64,000 nt of DNA from the NCBI GenBank assembly GCA_018064455.1, contig JAGHVH010000010.1:62001-126000 (forward strand). Reading direction: 5' to 3'. Position numbers and translations under genes: made by a program. Numbering within the stretch: the first letter of the stretch is position 1; each line of letters opens with the position of its first letter. The notes below the pieces were generated by a model, which was not told where the DNA came from, searched no databases, and saw only the letters and a list, made by a program, of their open reading frames with translations. Source of the stretch: Candidatus Limimonas egerieequi (GTDB lineage: Bacteria; Bacillota; Clostridia; Oscillospirales; Acutalibacteraceae). Positions 27,697-34,942 of this stretch are shown piece by piece.

Positions 27697-27965
27697 GTAT
27701 CTGGCGGTCAATCCGCGCTCACACAGCAAAAGGAATCGCTGCGTAATTGGTAGCGCAGTCTGCTCGCATGTCAAGGCACGCTATGCTCTGAAGGCCTTGA
27801 CATTGCTCTCAGCCAGCGCTACTGGCTAGACATCACCAGCAAAGGTGAACTTTGCTGGGCGCAAGTAACAACTATGTGAGAAGGTGAGTGGGATGACCGC
27901 TCGTCAGTAATTTCTAACCGTTCGTAGAAAATGCGTCCGTTTTTACCTGATTTTGGGATATATAA
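27697..27965 (+). repeat. long array repeat, copy C
   Basis: near-identical to copies A and B. Confidence 0.95.
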
Positions 27966-28007
27966 ATGAGGGATGTGCCTCAATATATCCTAATTGGAGG
28001 TGAAATT

Positions 28008-28307
28008 TTGGGCGAAATTCAATTTGAGTGGGATGAGGAAAAGGAACAATTAAATATTGAAAAGCATGGAATTGATTTTACGACCGCTGTGCTTGTGTTT
28101 AAAGATGCTATGTATCTAGAACTGTTTGATGAGGATCATAGTACTGAAGAAGAAAGATTTAATATTATTGGAATGGTTGAAGAAGTTCTTTTTGTAGTGT
28201 ATACTGAAAGAGCTAGTAAGATAAGGATCATTTCCGCTAGGTTGGCAAATAAAAATGAAAGGGAGATGTATTTTGATAGTTTCTTATACTTTAAAGGAAG
28301 GCACTGA
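28008..28307 (+). CDS. brnT: BrnT-family toxin
   Basis: FEWDEEKEQLNIEKHGIDFTTAVLVFKD..RIISARLANKNEREMY; TTG start with GGAGG RBS. Confidence 0.85.
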   Translation: MGEIQFEWDEEKEQLNIEKHGIDFTTAVLVFKDAMYLELFDEDHSTEEERFNIIGMVEEVLFVVYTERASKIRIISARLANKNEREMYFDSFLYFKGRH

Positions 28308-28458
28308 AATTACTGAAGAGCAAAAAGAAATGATACGAAAGGCTAAGCAAATGCCTATCGTATATGATGAAGATTCTCCTGAAATGGATGAAAAGATGAA
28401 GAAGGCTTTTAAGGAAGCAGTTAAAGAACGTAATAGAAGAATATCAAATATGGCATAA
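28273..28458 (+). CDS. BrnA-like antitoxin
   Basis: small acidic/basic ORF overlapping brnT: IVYDEDSPEMDEKMKKAFKEAVKERNR. Confidence 0.65.
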   Translation: MIVSYTLKEGTEITEEQKEMIRKAKQMPIVYDEDSPEMDEKMKKAFKEAVKERNRRISNMA

Positions 28459-28471
28459 ATGTAGTATGAAT

Positions 28472-28498
28472 GGCAGGCTGTAAAGCCTGCCTTTTTTT
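28472..28498. terminator. variant array terminator
   Basis: GGCAGGCTGTAAAGCCTGCCTTTTTTT. Confidence 0.8.
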
Positions 28499-28500
28499 GT

Positions 28501-28523
28501 TTGATTTTAGGATATATAAATAG
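28501..28523 (+). repeat. 3'-end fragment of the array repeat
   Basis: TTGATTTTAGGATATATAAATAG resembles repeat end TTGGGATATATAAGTA. Confidence 0.4.
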
Positions 28524-28583
28524 GGGATCCAAAAATAAGCATTGACAATATAGGTTTAAACCTATATAATCGGAGGCGAGAAA

Positions 28584-28751
28584 ATGAACTTCGAAGTAGA
28601 GTTCTTTGAAAAAAACGGTAAATGTCCTGTGGCTGAGTTTATCCTATGGTTTTACAAAAAGACGCAAAAGACACCCTCTAAGCAAATAGAATTAGCAAAA
28701 TCGTATATGAAAGAGTACTACAGTGAGGTGAAAAATAATGAAGTCGGATGA
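28584..28751 (+). pseudogene. Gp49/HigB-like toxin with apparent central deletion (55 aa left)
   Basis: MNFEVEFFEKNGKCPVAEFI (N-terminal signature) joined directly to LWFYKKTQKTPSKQIELAKSYMKEYY (C-terminal signature); GGAGG RBS; overlaps antitoxin gene. Confidence 0.7.
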
Positions 28752-29016
28752 ATTTTTTGAAAAACTTATGGAAGATCCTCAATATAGAGAAGAATATGAA
28801 AAAATGCAACCTGAAACGGAGCTTGTTAAAGCTTTACTTAAAGCAAGAAAGGATGCACGTTTAACTCAGGCTGAGTTATCAGAAAAATCTGGTGTTGCAC
28901 AAGCCGATATTAGCAAAATAGAAAGTGGTAAAGGTAATCCAACTCTCAAGATGATTATTCGTCTTGCTGAAGCGATGAATAGCCATGTTGAATTAAAAAT
29001 AATTCCAAATTCATAA
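28738..29016 (+). CDS. XRE-family antitoxin (HigA-like)
   Basis: ARKDARLTQAELSEKSGVAQADISKIESGKGNPTLKMIIRLAEAM. Confidence 0.87.
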   Translation: MKSDEFFEKLMEDPQYREEYEKMQPETELVKALLKARKDARLTQAELSEKSGVAQADISKIESGKGNPTLKMIIRLAEAMNSHVELKIIPNS

Positions 29017-29020
29017 TTGT

Positions 29021-29045
29021 AAGCCAGGCAACGCCTGGCTTTTTA
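29021..29045. terminator. CCAGGC-type terminator 9
   Basis: AAGCCAGGCAACGCCTGGCTTTTT. Confidence 0.85.
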
Positions 29046-29049
29046 TTTT

Positions 29050-29071
29050 GACCGTTCGTCAGTAATTCTAA
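29050..29071 (+). repeat. truncated array repeat, copy F
   Basis: GACCGTTCGTCAGTAATTCTAAC. Confidence 0.7.
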
Positions 29072-29101
29072 CTTTTATAAATTAAGTGCAGTAGTGTAAA
29101 T

Positions 29102-29209
29102 ATGGATATAAGAATTATTTGGTATTACGATTGTGATAAAATAATTTTGGCTGATATAGGTCATCATAAAATAATTGACTTGGGAATATTTAAAGCCTAT
29201 AATAGTTAG
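29102..29209 (+). pseudogene. RelE/ParE-like toxin C-terminal remnant (35 aa)
   Basis: MDIRIIWYYDCDKIILADIGHHKIIDLGIFKAYNS resembles the terminal beta-strands of RelE-fold toxins. Confidence 0.45.
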
Positions 29210-29240
29210 AAAGTAGGAATTTCTTACAAGAGGTGATATT

Positions 29241-29483
29241 ATGCTTGTAGAACTTAGATCAAAATCTCAAATTACAATACCAAAACAAATAGTTAATAAG
29301 CTTGATCTCCATGAAGGGGATCAATTTGAAGTAATTGAAAAGGATGGCATTATAAATTTAGTTCCTGTTACTGTGTATCCTAAGGATTATATTGAACAAT
29401 TGGAAGCTGAAGTTAAACAGTTAAAGAAGGATATTAGAAAAGGAAAAATTAGTACATCCTCATCAATTGATGAGATATTATGA
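29241..29483 (+). CDS. AbrB/SpoVT-type antitoxin
   Basis: VELRSKSQITIPKQIVNKLDLHEGDQFEVIEKDGIINLVPV. Confidence 0.85.
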   Translation: MLVELRSKSQITIPKQIVNKLDLHEGDQFEVIEKDGIINLVPVTVYPKDYIEQLEAEVKQLKKDIRKGKISTSSSIDEIL

Positions 29484-29485
29484 GT

Positions 29486-29510
29486 AAAAGCCAGGCGATT
29501 GTCTGGCTTA
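29486..29510. terminator. CCAGGC-type terminator 10
   Basis: AAAAGCCAGGCGATTGTCTGGCTTA. Confidence 0.75.
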
Positions 29511-29520
29511 AATTTTTTAT

Positions 29521-29560
29521 TAGCCATTTTCCAAACTCTTTCGTATAATGAGATGTAAGA
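29521..29560 (+). promoter_or_regulatory. GG-peptide promoter 2
   Basis: TAGCCA-N17-TATAAT then AGATGTAAGA. Confidence 0.78.
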
Positions 29561-29595
29561 TGATTCACAAGACAAAATTTTAGGAGGAAATAACA

Positions 29596-29757
29596 ATGGC
29601 AGAACTTAAAGATAAAGATTTACAGCAGGTAGACGGCGGTTTCGAATTTAATGTTCCTGATAGTAAAAAAGAGTATGAACCTCATTTTTATGATGATAAG
29701 CCACTTACACCAGAAGAACTCCTTGATGTTACAGCTGGTACAGATGACAAAAGATAA
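29596..29757 (+). CDS. double-glycine leader peptide (53 aa)
   Basis: MAELKDKDLQQVDGG|FEFNVPDSKKEYEPHFYDDKPLTPEELLDVTAGTDDKR; AGGAGG RBS; below the ORF-track size cutoff. Confidence 0.78.
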   Translation: MAELKDKDLQQVDGGFEFNVPDSKKEYEPHFYDDKPLTPEELLDVTAGTDDKR

Positions 29758-29774
29758 AACATCATTAACAAGTT

Positions 29775-29805
29775 AAGCCCAGTGCGTACTGCACTGGGCT
29801 TTTTC
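29775..29805. terminator. intrinsic terminator
   Basis: AAGCCCAGTGC..GCACTGGGCTTTTT. Confidence 0.85.
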
Positions 29806-29891
29806 ATTAGTCCATCTAATCGGACATTACCATATCTATAATCCGAATTAAAAGGGGATGCATAATCCTCAATTTATTAGGAGGACTAAAT

Positions 29892-30239
29892 ATGGGAATT
29901 AAAGCGCCATGGGAAAAAGATGGATATACTATGAGTGTAAATAATCTGGCTGATTTGGCGTGTGAAATTTTAAGTGATTTGCCAAACAACTATGAATTAT
30001 CTACAAGTGAACTAATTGAATTGTCTGATGATTTGCGCATGAATGAGTATGATATCAATGAATTACATACCCTTATTCTTGCAAAGGCAAAAGAAAATGA
30101 CCTTAAATTAGACTTTTCAAAATATGAAGGTATGATAGTTGGTTTGCCACATGATGTACCATACAAAGTTTTGAACAATAATCCTGATTGGGATGGTAAA
30201 CCAATAGGACGCACATATACAACCCACTATATTGAATGA
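29892..30239 (+). CDS. hypothetical protein
   Basis: 115-aa ORF with AGGAGG RBS. Confidence 0.6.
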   Translation: MGIKAPWEKDGYTMSVNNLADLACEILSDLPNNYELSTSELIELSDDLRMNEYDINELHTLILAKAKENDLKLDFSKYEGMIVGLPHDVPYKVLNNNPDWDGKPIGRTYTTHYIE

Positions 30240-30305
30240 GTATTGATGAAGTAAGTAAAATATAAAAAAATAAGGACTAGATGAACAATCTAGTCCTTAA
30301 CTCGT

Positions 30306-30488
30306 TTAATCATCAATTACCAATATTGGCTTTCCGTTTTTACCGTGTTCTAATATTGGTGATGGATAATTTGGAGTTCCTACTATTTTACTATCATTAT
30401 AACCGCATACACCACCAACGTTAGATTCTTCATTTGAACCGATACCACCGTTTACCTGTTCAAGTTCTTTTTCCTTTATCTCTGCCAT
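30306..30488 (-). CDS. double-glycine leader peptide (60 aa)
   Basis: MAEIKEKELEQVNGG|IGSNEESNVGGVCGYNDSKIVGTPNYPSPILEHGKNGKPILVIDD. Confidence 0.75.
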   Translation of the reverse strand: MAEIKEKELEQVNGGIGSNEESNVGGVCGYNDSKIVGTPNYPSPILEHGKNGKPILVIDD

Positions 30489-30508
30489 TTTTTTATCCTC
30501 CTTATCTT

Positions 30509-30548
30509 TCTTACATCTTATTATACGAAGAAGAAATGATAATGGCTA
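30509..30548 (-). promoter_or_regulatory. GG-peptide promoter 3
   Basis: minus strand TAGCCA-N17-TATAAT then AGATGTAAGA. Confidence 0.78.
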
Positions 30549-30614
30549 CAAATAAGTGTTGTACGTTTAAATGTATGATATAATTACTGTATTCTCATAA
30601 TAAGGTAATTGCTT

Positions 30615-31103
30615 ATGACAACTTTTGATTTGATATTTAAATATACTTTGATTTTTTCACTAGCTGCACTGGTAGTTGGATTCATTGTCTATATCATCAA
30701 ACATCAGATAACAACAAAAATAGATTGTACTACTGTTCAAGTTACTGATGAAATGGATGGCCATGACTTTGAATACTGGTGTGCTGATTTATTGAAAAGA
30801 AGTGGATTTAGTGATGTAGTAGTAACCTCTGCAAGCGGTGATCAAGGTGGAGATATACTTGCTACATACAATGATTTGCTTTATGTATTTCAATGTAAGC
30901 GTGTATCCAAGAAGGTTGGTAATCATGCAGTGCAAGAAGTTGTATCGGCTAGGATTTATTATGAAGCAGATGTTGCTGTAGTAATAACGAATAATGCATT
31001 TACGCCTAGTGCGATAGAACTTGCTGAGTCGGCTGATGTTGACCTTTGGGATCAAGATGTGCTGGAGAATTTGCTGTATAAAGTTGTGAATCATGTTGTT
31101 TGA
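30615..31103 (+). CDS. membrane-anchored Mrr-like restriction endonuclease
   Basis: N-terminal TM; MDGHDFEYWCADLLKRSGFSDVVVTSASGDQGGDILATYNDLLYVFQCKR (D-x..-QxK). Confidence 0.85.
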   Translation: MTTFDLIFKYTLIFSLAALVVGFIVYIIKHQITTKIDCTTVQVTDEMDGHDFEYWCADLLKRSGFSDVVVTSASGDQGGDILATYNDLLYVFQCKRVSKKVGNHAVQEVVSARIYYEADVAVVITNNAFTPSAIELAESADVDLWDQDVLENLLYKVVNHVV

Positions 31104-31214
31104 TTGGATGTATTAAATGAGCCCGTCGCTTTACTACTGCGACGGGCTTTTCCTTTGGGTCATTTATCGGACACCACTGGTGATAAGATAATAGTGCGGT
31201 GGTAGAACTTTTGG

Positions 31215-31262
31215 TGACCATTCGTAAGATTATTCGTTGCCACTCGTAGTGGACGAACGGTC
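31215..31262 (+). repeat. divergent array-repeat-like sequence upstream of hsdM
   Basis: GACCATTCGTAAGATTATTCGTTGCCACTCGTAGTGGACGAACGGTC. Confidence 0.4.
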
Positions 31263-31317
31263 AAATTTATAGTACAATAGGTAACATATTATAGTATTTT
31301 TATTAGGAGATACGCAA

Positions 31318-33063
31318 ATGACGGATTTAGAATTGAAAGAATTAAAGGATAATTTATGGCATGCTGCAGATATGCTTCGTGCTGGAGCACACCTTGCTGC
31401 TAATAAATATGGTCAGCCAATTCTTGGACTGATTTTTCTTCGTTATGCGGATATTCTTTATAAACATCATAAAGGTGAAATTGATACCGAATATAATAAA
31501 CTAAAAGGCGGACGAATGGAAAAGTCGTATAAGGAAATTGCAATTGAAAAATGCGGTTTCTTTTTGCCTGAGTGTGCCTATTATGACTTTATTAACAATT
31601 CTCCTGATGATGCTAACAAGGCAACACTTGTTAAAAAGGCAATGGAAGCAATAGAGGATGAAAATCCAAAAATGGCGAATGTTTTACCAAAAGAGGTATA
31701 TGCTCAACTCGTTCCGGAAGAGGAACCAGAACTTCTTTCCAAAATTATTCGAGTATTTAAAGATATTCCTGAGGACTGCACTGTTGACATTTTTGGTGAG
31801 ATTTATGAATACTTCCTTGGAAATTTTGCTTTAAGTGAAGGCAAAGATGGCGGAACATTTTACACACCAGCAACCGTTGTTCAATATATGGTTGAAGTCT
31901 TAAATCCTCAGCCTGGTGATAAGAAGTTTTTAGATCCTGCCTGTGGTTCTGGCGGTATGTTTGTTCAAGCGGCTAGATATATGCATCGTCATAATGCAAA
32001 TGATGATGAGCGAATGAACTTTCGTTGTTATGGTGTGGAAAAAGAGCCTGATACAGTAAAACTAGCAAAAATGAATCTTCTTCTTAACAACGTGCGCGGA
32101 GAGATTACAGAGGCTAATTCTTTTTATTCTGACCCATATAATGCATTTGGTCAATTTGATTATGTTATGGCAAATCCACCGTTTAATGTTGATGAGGTTG
32201 TTGTCGACAAAGTGATTAGCGATGCACGTTTTAATACTTATGGTGTGCCAAGAAATGCAACCAAAACTACAAAAAAGGCATCCGATAAAAAAGAAACTGT
32301 ACCTAACGCAAATTATTTGTGGATTGGTTATTTTGCGACGGCTTTGAATGATAATGGTAAAGCTGCGTTAGTTATGGCAAATTCTGCATCAGATGCAGGA
32401 AAAAGTGAATATGAAATCCGTAAGAAGATGATTGAGGAAGGCATTATCTCTCAAATGGTGACATTACCATCAAATATGTTTACATCGGTTACACTTCCTG
32501 CAACGTTATGGTTTTTCGATAAAGCGAAGACAACTAGAGATAAAAAGGATGAAATTCTTTTTGTTGATGCGCGTAATGTTTATACAAAAATTCCGCATGA
32601 TCGTGCTCACCGGAAGTTTAGTGACGAGCAAATTAAAAATCTTGGCATCATTACACGCCTTTATAATGGCAATACGGATGCATTTTTTGCGTTGATTGAT
32701 GAATACCAAAAAGAATTATTAATTGCTCCTGAAACTAGTAGTGATGATAATGTTAAAACAAAAGCTTACTGGCAAGAGCAAATTGATTGGTTGTTGGAAC
32801 GTTTTCCTGATGGAAGATATCAAGATGTTGTTGGACTTTGTAAAGTCGCAAAACTTGATGGTGAGGATGGTATTGTGGATCAAGATTATTCACTAAATGT
32901 AGGACGTTACGTTGGTGTAATGGTTGAAGATGATGGTATGACCGAGGATGAGTTTAAGGAAACTATGGTTAATCTTGGAGAAGATTTTGAAATGCTAAAT
33001 GCCGAAGCAAAGTCACTTGTAGGACAGATTTCAGACAATTTGAAAAAACTGTTTGAGGTGTAA
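31318..33063 (+). CDS. hsdM: type I restriction-modification DNA methyltransferase
   Basis: FYTPATVVQYMVEVLNP; LDPACGSGGMFVQ; YVMANPPFNV (NPPF). Confidence 0.95.
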   Translation: MTDLELKELKDNLWHAADMLRAGAHLAANKYGQPILGLIFLRYADILYKHHKGEIDTEYNKLKGGRMEKSYKEIAIEKCGFFLPECAYYDFINNSPDDANKATLVKKAMEAIEDENPKMANVLPKEVYAQLVPEEEPELLSKIIRVFKDIPEDCTVDIFGEIYEYFLGNFALSEGKDGGTFYTPATVVQYMVEVLNPQPGDKKFLDPACGSGGMFVQAARYMHRHNANDDERMNFRCYGVEKEPDTVKLAKMNLLLNNVRGEITEANSFYSDPYNAFGQFDYVMANPPFNVDEVVVDKVISDARFNTYGVPRNATKTTKKASDKKETVPNANYLWIGYFATALNDNGKAALVMANSASDAGKSEYEIRKKMIEEGIISQMVTLPSNMFTSVTLPATLWFFDKAKTTRDKKDEILFVDARNVYTKIPHDRAHRKFSDEQIKNLGIITRLYNGNTDAFFALIDEYQKELLIAPETSSDDNVKTKAYWQEQIDWLLERFPDGRYQDVVGLCKVAKLDGEDGIVDQDYSLNVGRYVGVMVEDDGMTEDEFKETMVNLGEDFEMLNAEAKSLVGQISDNLKKLFEV

Positions 33064-33064
33064 A

Positions 33065-34303
33065 ATGAAACGAAATTATAAAAGTATATCCGAAATAGGA
33101 ATGGTTATTACTGGAAAAACACCTTCTACAAATAATGATTCATTTTTTGAAGGACCTTTTCCATTTATTACTCCATCAGATATCCATACATATGATGAAA
33201 AATATCTTATGTCTACCGAACGCACTTTATCAGAATCTGGAGCTAATATTTTAAAGAGCAATAAATTGCCCCCAAATAGTATTTGTTTTGTTTGTATTGG
33301 ATCTACTATTGGAAAGATGTGTAAAACAAATCAAGTATCATATACAAACCAACAGATAAATTCAATTGTTCCAAAATCATCATATGATAGCGATTATATA
33401 TTTTATTATCTTCGATATGTAAAAAGTTATTTTCAATTGGTAGGAGGAGGTACTGGATCTGGTAAAGGTATAGTAAATAAATCACTTTTTTCTAAAACAA
33501 AGATTGAAGTTATTGAAGACAAAAAGAAACAATTTGAAGTTGCTTCAATTCTTTCTACGTTTGATGCTCTAATTGAAGTTAACAATAAACGTATCAAGAT
33601 TTTAGAACAAATGGCAGAAAACTTATATAAAGAGTGGTTTGTACGTTTTCGTTTTCCAGGCAATGAAAATACTCGGTTCGAAAATGGCTTTCCGAGTTGT
33701 TGGGAAGAAAAAAGACTTTGTGATTTCGGAATTACTTTGGATTCTGGTTCAAGACCTTCTGGTGGTATCGATGATAGCATTGTTGATGGAATTGCGTCAC
33801 TAGGTGCTGAAGCAGTTAATGGCTTGGCTGAGTTTGATTATTCTAATGTAAAGATGATCTCAAAAGAATATTACACTAAAATGAACCGCGGAAAGAGTAC
33901 TGGAAATGATATTCTTGTGTATAAGGATGGAGCATATATTGGTAAAATTACAATGTTTAGAAATGATTTTCCGTTTAAGGAATTTGCTGTAAATGAGCAT
34001 GTGTTTTTGCTGAGCGCCACTGACAATGAATATCAAAATTATTTGTATTTTACGCTTCATTTACCTGAATATTTTATATTGATGCAAAATTTGAATCGAA
34101 ATGCAGCACAACCCGGGTTGAGCAAACTTGATATATATAAAATAAAAATCACCATTCCTGATAAGAAAACGATTTTGCTATTTAACTCTTTTGTGGAACC
34201 AATAATTGATGAGATATTTAATATTGCAAAACAAAATCGAATTCTTGCTAAACAAAGAGATTTATTACTTCCGCGTTTAATGAGTGGAAGATTGGAGGTG
34301 TAA
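33065..34303 (+). CDS. hsdS: type I restriction-modification specificity subunit
   Basis: two TRD halves; conserved helical regions KKKQFEVASILSTFDALIEVNNKRIKILEQMAENLYKEWFVRFRFPG, LLLPRLMSGRLEV. Confidence 0.93.
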   Translation: MKRNYKSISEIGMVITGKTPSTNNDSFFEGPFPFITPSDIHTYDEKYLMSTERTLSESGANILKSNKLPPNSICFVCIGSTIGKMCKTNQVSYTNQQINSIVPKSSYDSDYIFYYLRYVKSYFQLVGGGTGSGKGIVNKSLFSKTKIEVIEDKKKQFEVASILSTFDALIEVNNKRIKILEQMAENLYKEWFVRFRFPGNENTRFENGFPSCWEEKRLCDFGITLDSGSRPSGGIDDSIVDGIASLGAEAVNGLAEFDYSNVKMISKEYYTKMNRGKSTGNDILVYKDGAYIGKITMFRNDFPFKEFAVNEHVFLLSATDNEYQNYLYFTLHLPEYFILMQNLNRNAAQPGLSKLDIYKIKITIPDKKTILLFNSFVEPIIDEIFNIAKQNRILAKQRDLLLPRLMSGRLEV

Positions 34304-34305
34304 TT

Positions 34306-34917
34306 ATGCCTCTCTTACAGAACGGAGTATATGTAGAAAATAGCGATAAGCCATATGAGTTAGAAACAGTATATTATTTGAATTTTCATATTTTAAGTGC
34401 GTTGTTTTCTATTGAACGCTTATACTCCTTTGAGACAAACGAAATATGGAATAATAAGGTTCAGTACTATCATTATTATGCGGATCATTTATTGTTTTGC
34501 GTTGGACAAATAGCAAATCGTTTTGTTGATGGAAACAGTAAAAAATCACTGTTAGAACGAAAACGTATAAATCGAGGAAATTTTAATTTTACTGATGAAA
34601 AATATCCCATATTATCAAATAAGAGTGCTAGAAATGTTATAGAACATATTGATGAGCGAAATCAAAAAATCATTGCGAACAAGCAAGGAGTGGGAGGTTT
34701 CAATATAATTGATGATGCTACCTCGCTGGAATTAACAAAGACTTTAAGAGAAAGAACTGATTCTCATCCATATACGCTTGACTTGATTAAAAAAGAATTG
34801 TTAATTAGAGATAACGAAAGTGATTTAGTAATTAACATAGATTATCTTAAACAGGAATTAGAGTTATTACATAAGAGCGTTATATATTTTGAGCAAATAA
34901 TAACTGACTTGTTTTAA
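34306..34917 (+). CDS. unknown protein with HEPN-like RNxxxH motif
   Basis: 203-aa ORF in RM operon; SARNVIEHIDERNQK. Confidence 0.6.
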   Translation: MPLLQNGVYVENSDKPYELETVYYLNFHILSALFSIERLYSFETNEIWNNKVQYYHYYADHLLFCVGQIANRFVDGNSKKSLLERKRINRGNFNFTDEKYPILSNKSARNVIEHIDERNQKIIANKQGVGGFNIIDDATSLELTKTLRERTDSHPYTLDLIKKELLIRDNESDLVINIDYLKQELELLHKSVIYFEQIITDLF

Positions 34918-34942
34918 CCAAATATTGAAAGGTAATTTGCAT

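Noticed and set aside
21715-29510. CRISPR array suggested by repeated separators
   Set aside because: Spacers are whole genes of variable length, the repeats are 75-270 bp with length variants, and there are no cas genes. Not CRISPR-like.
21715-29810. Classical integron
   Set aside because: No tyrosine recombinase or attI seen, and no clear GTTRRRY/RYYYAAC attC boundaries at the cassette junctions. Reported only as cassette-like.
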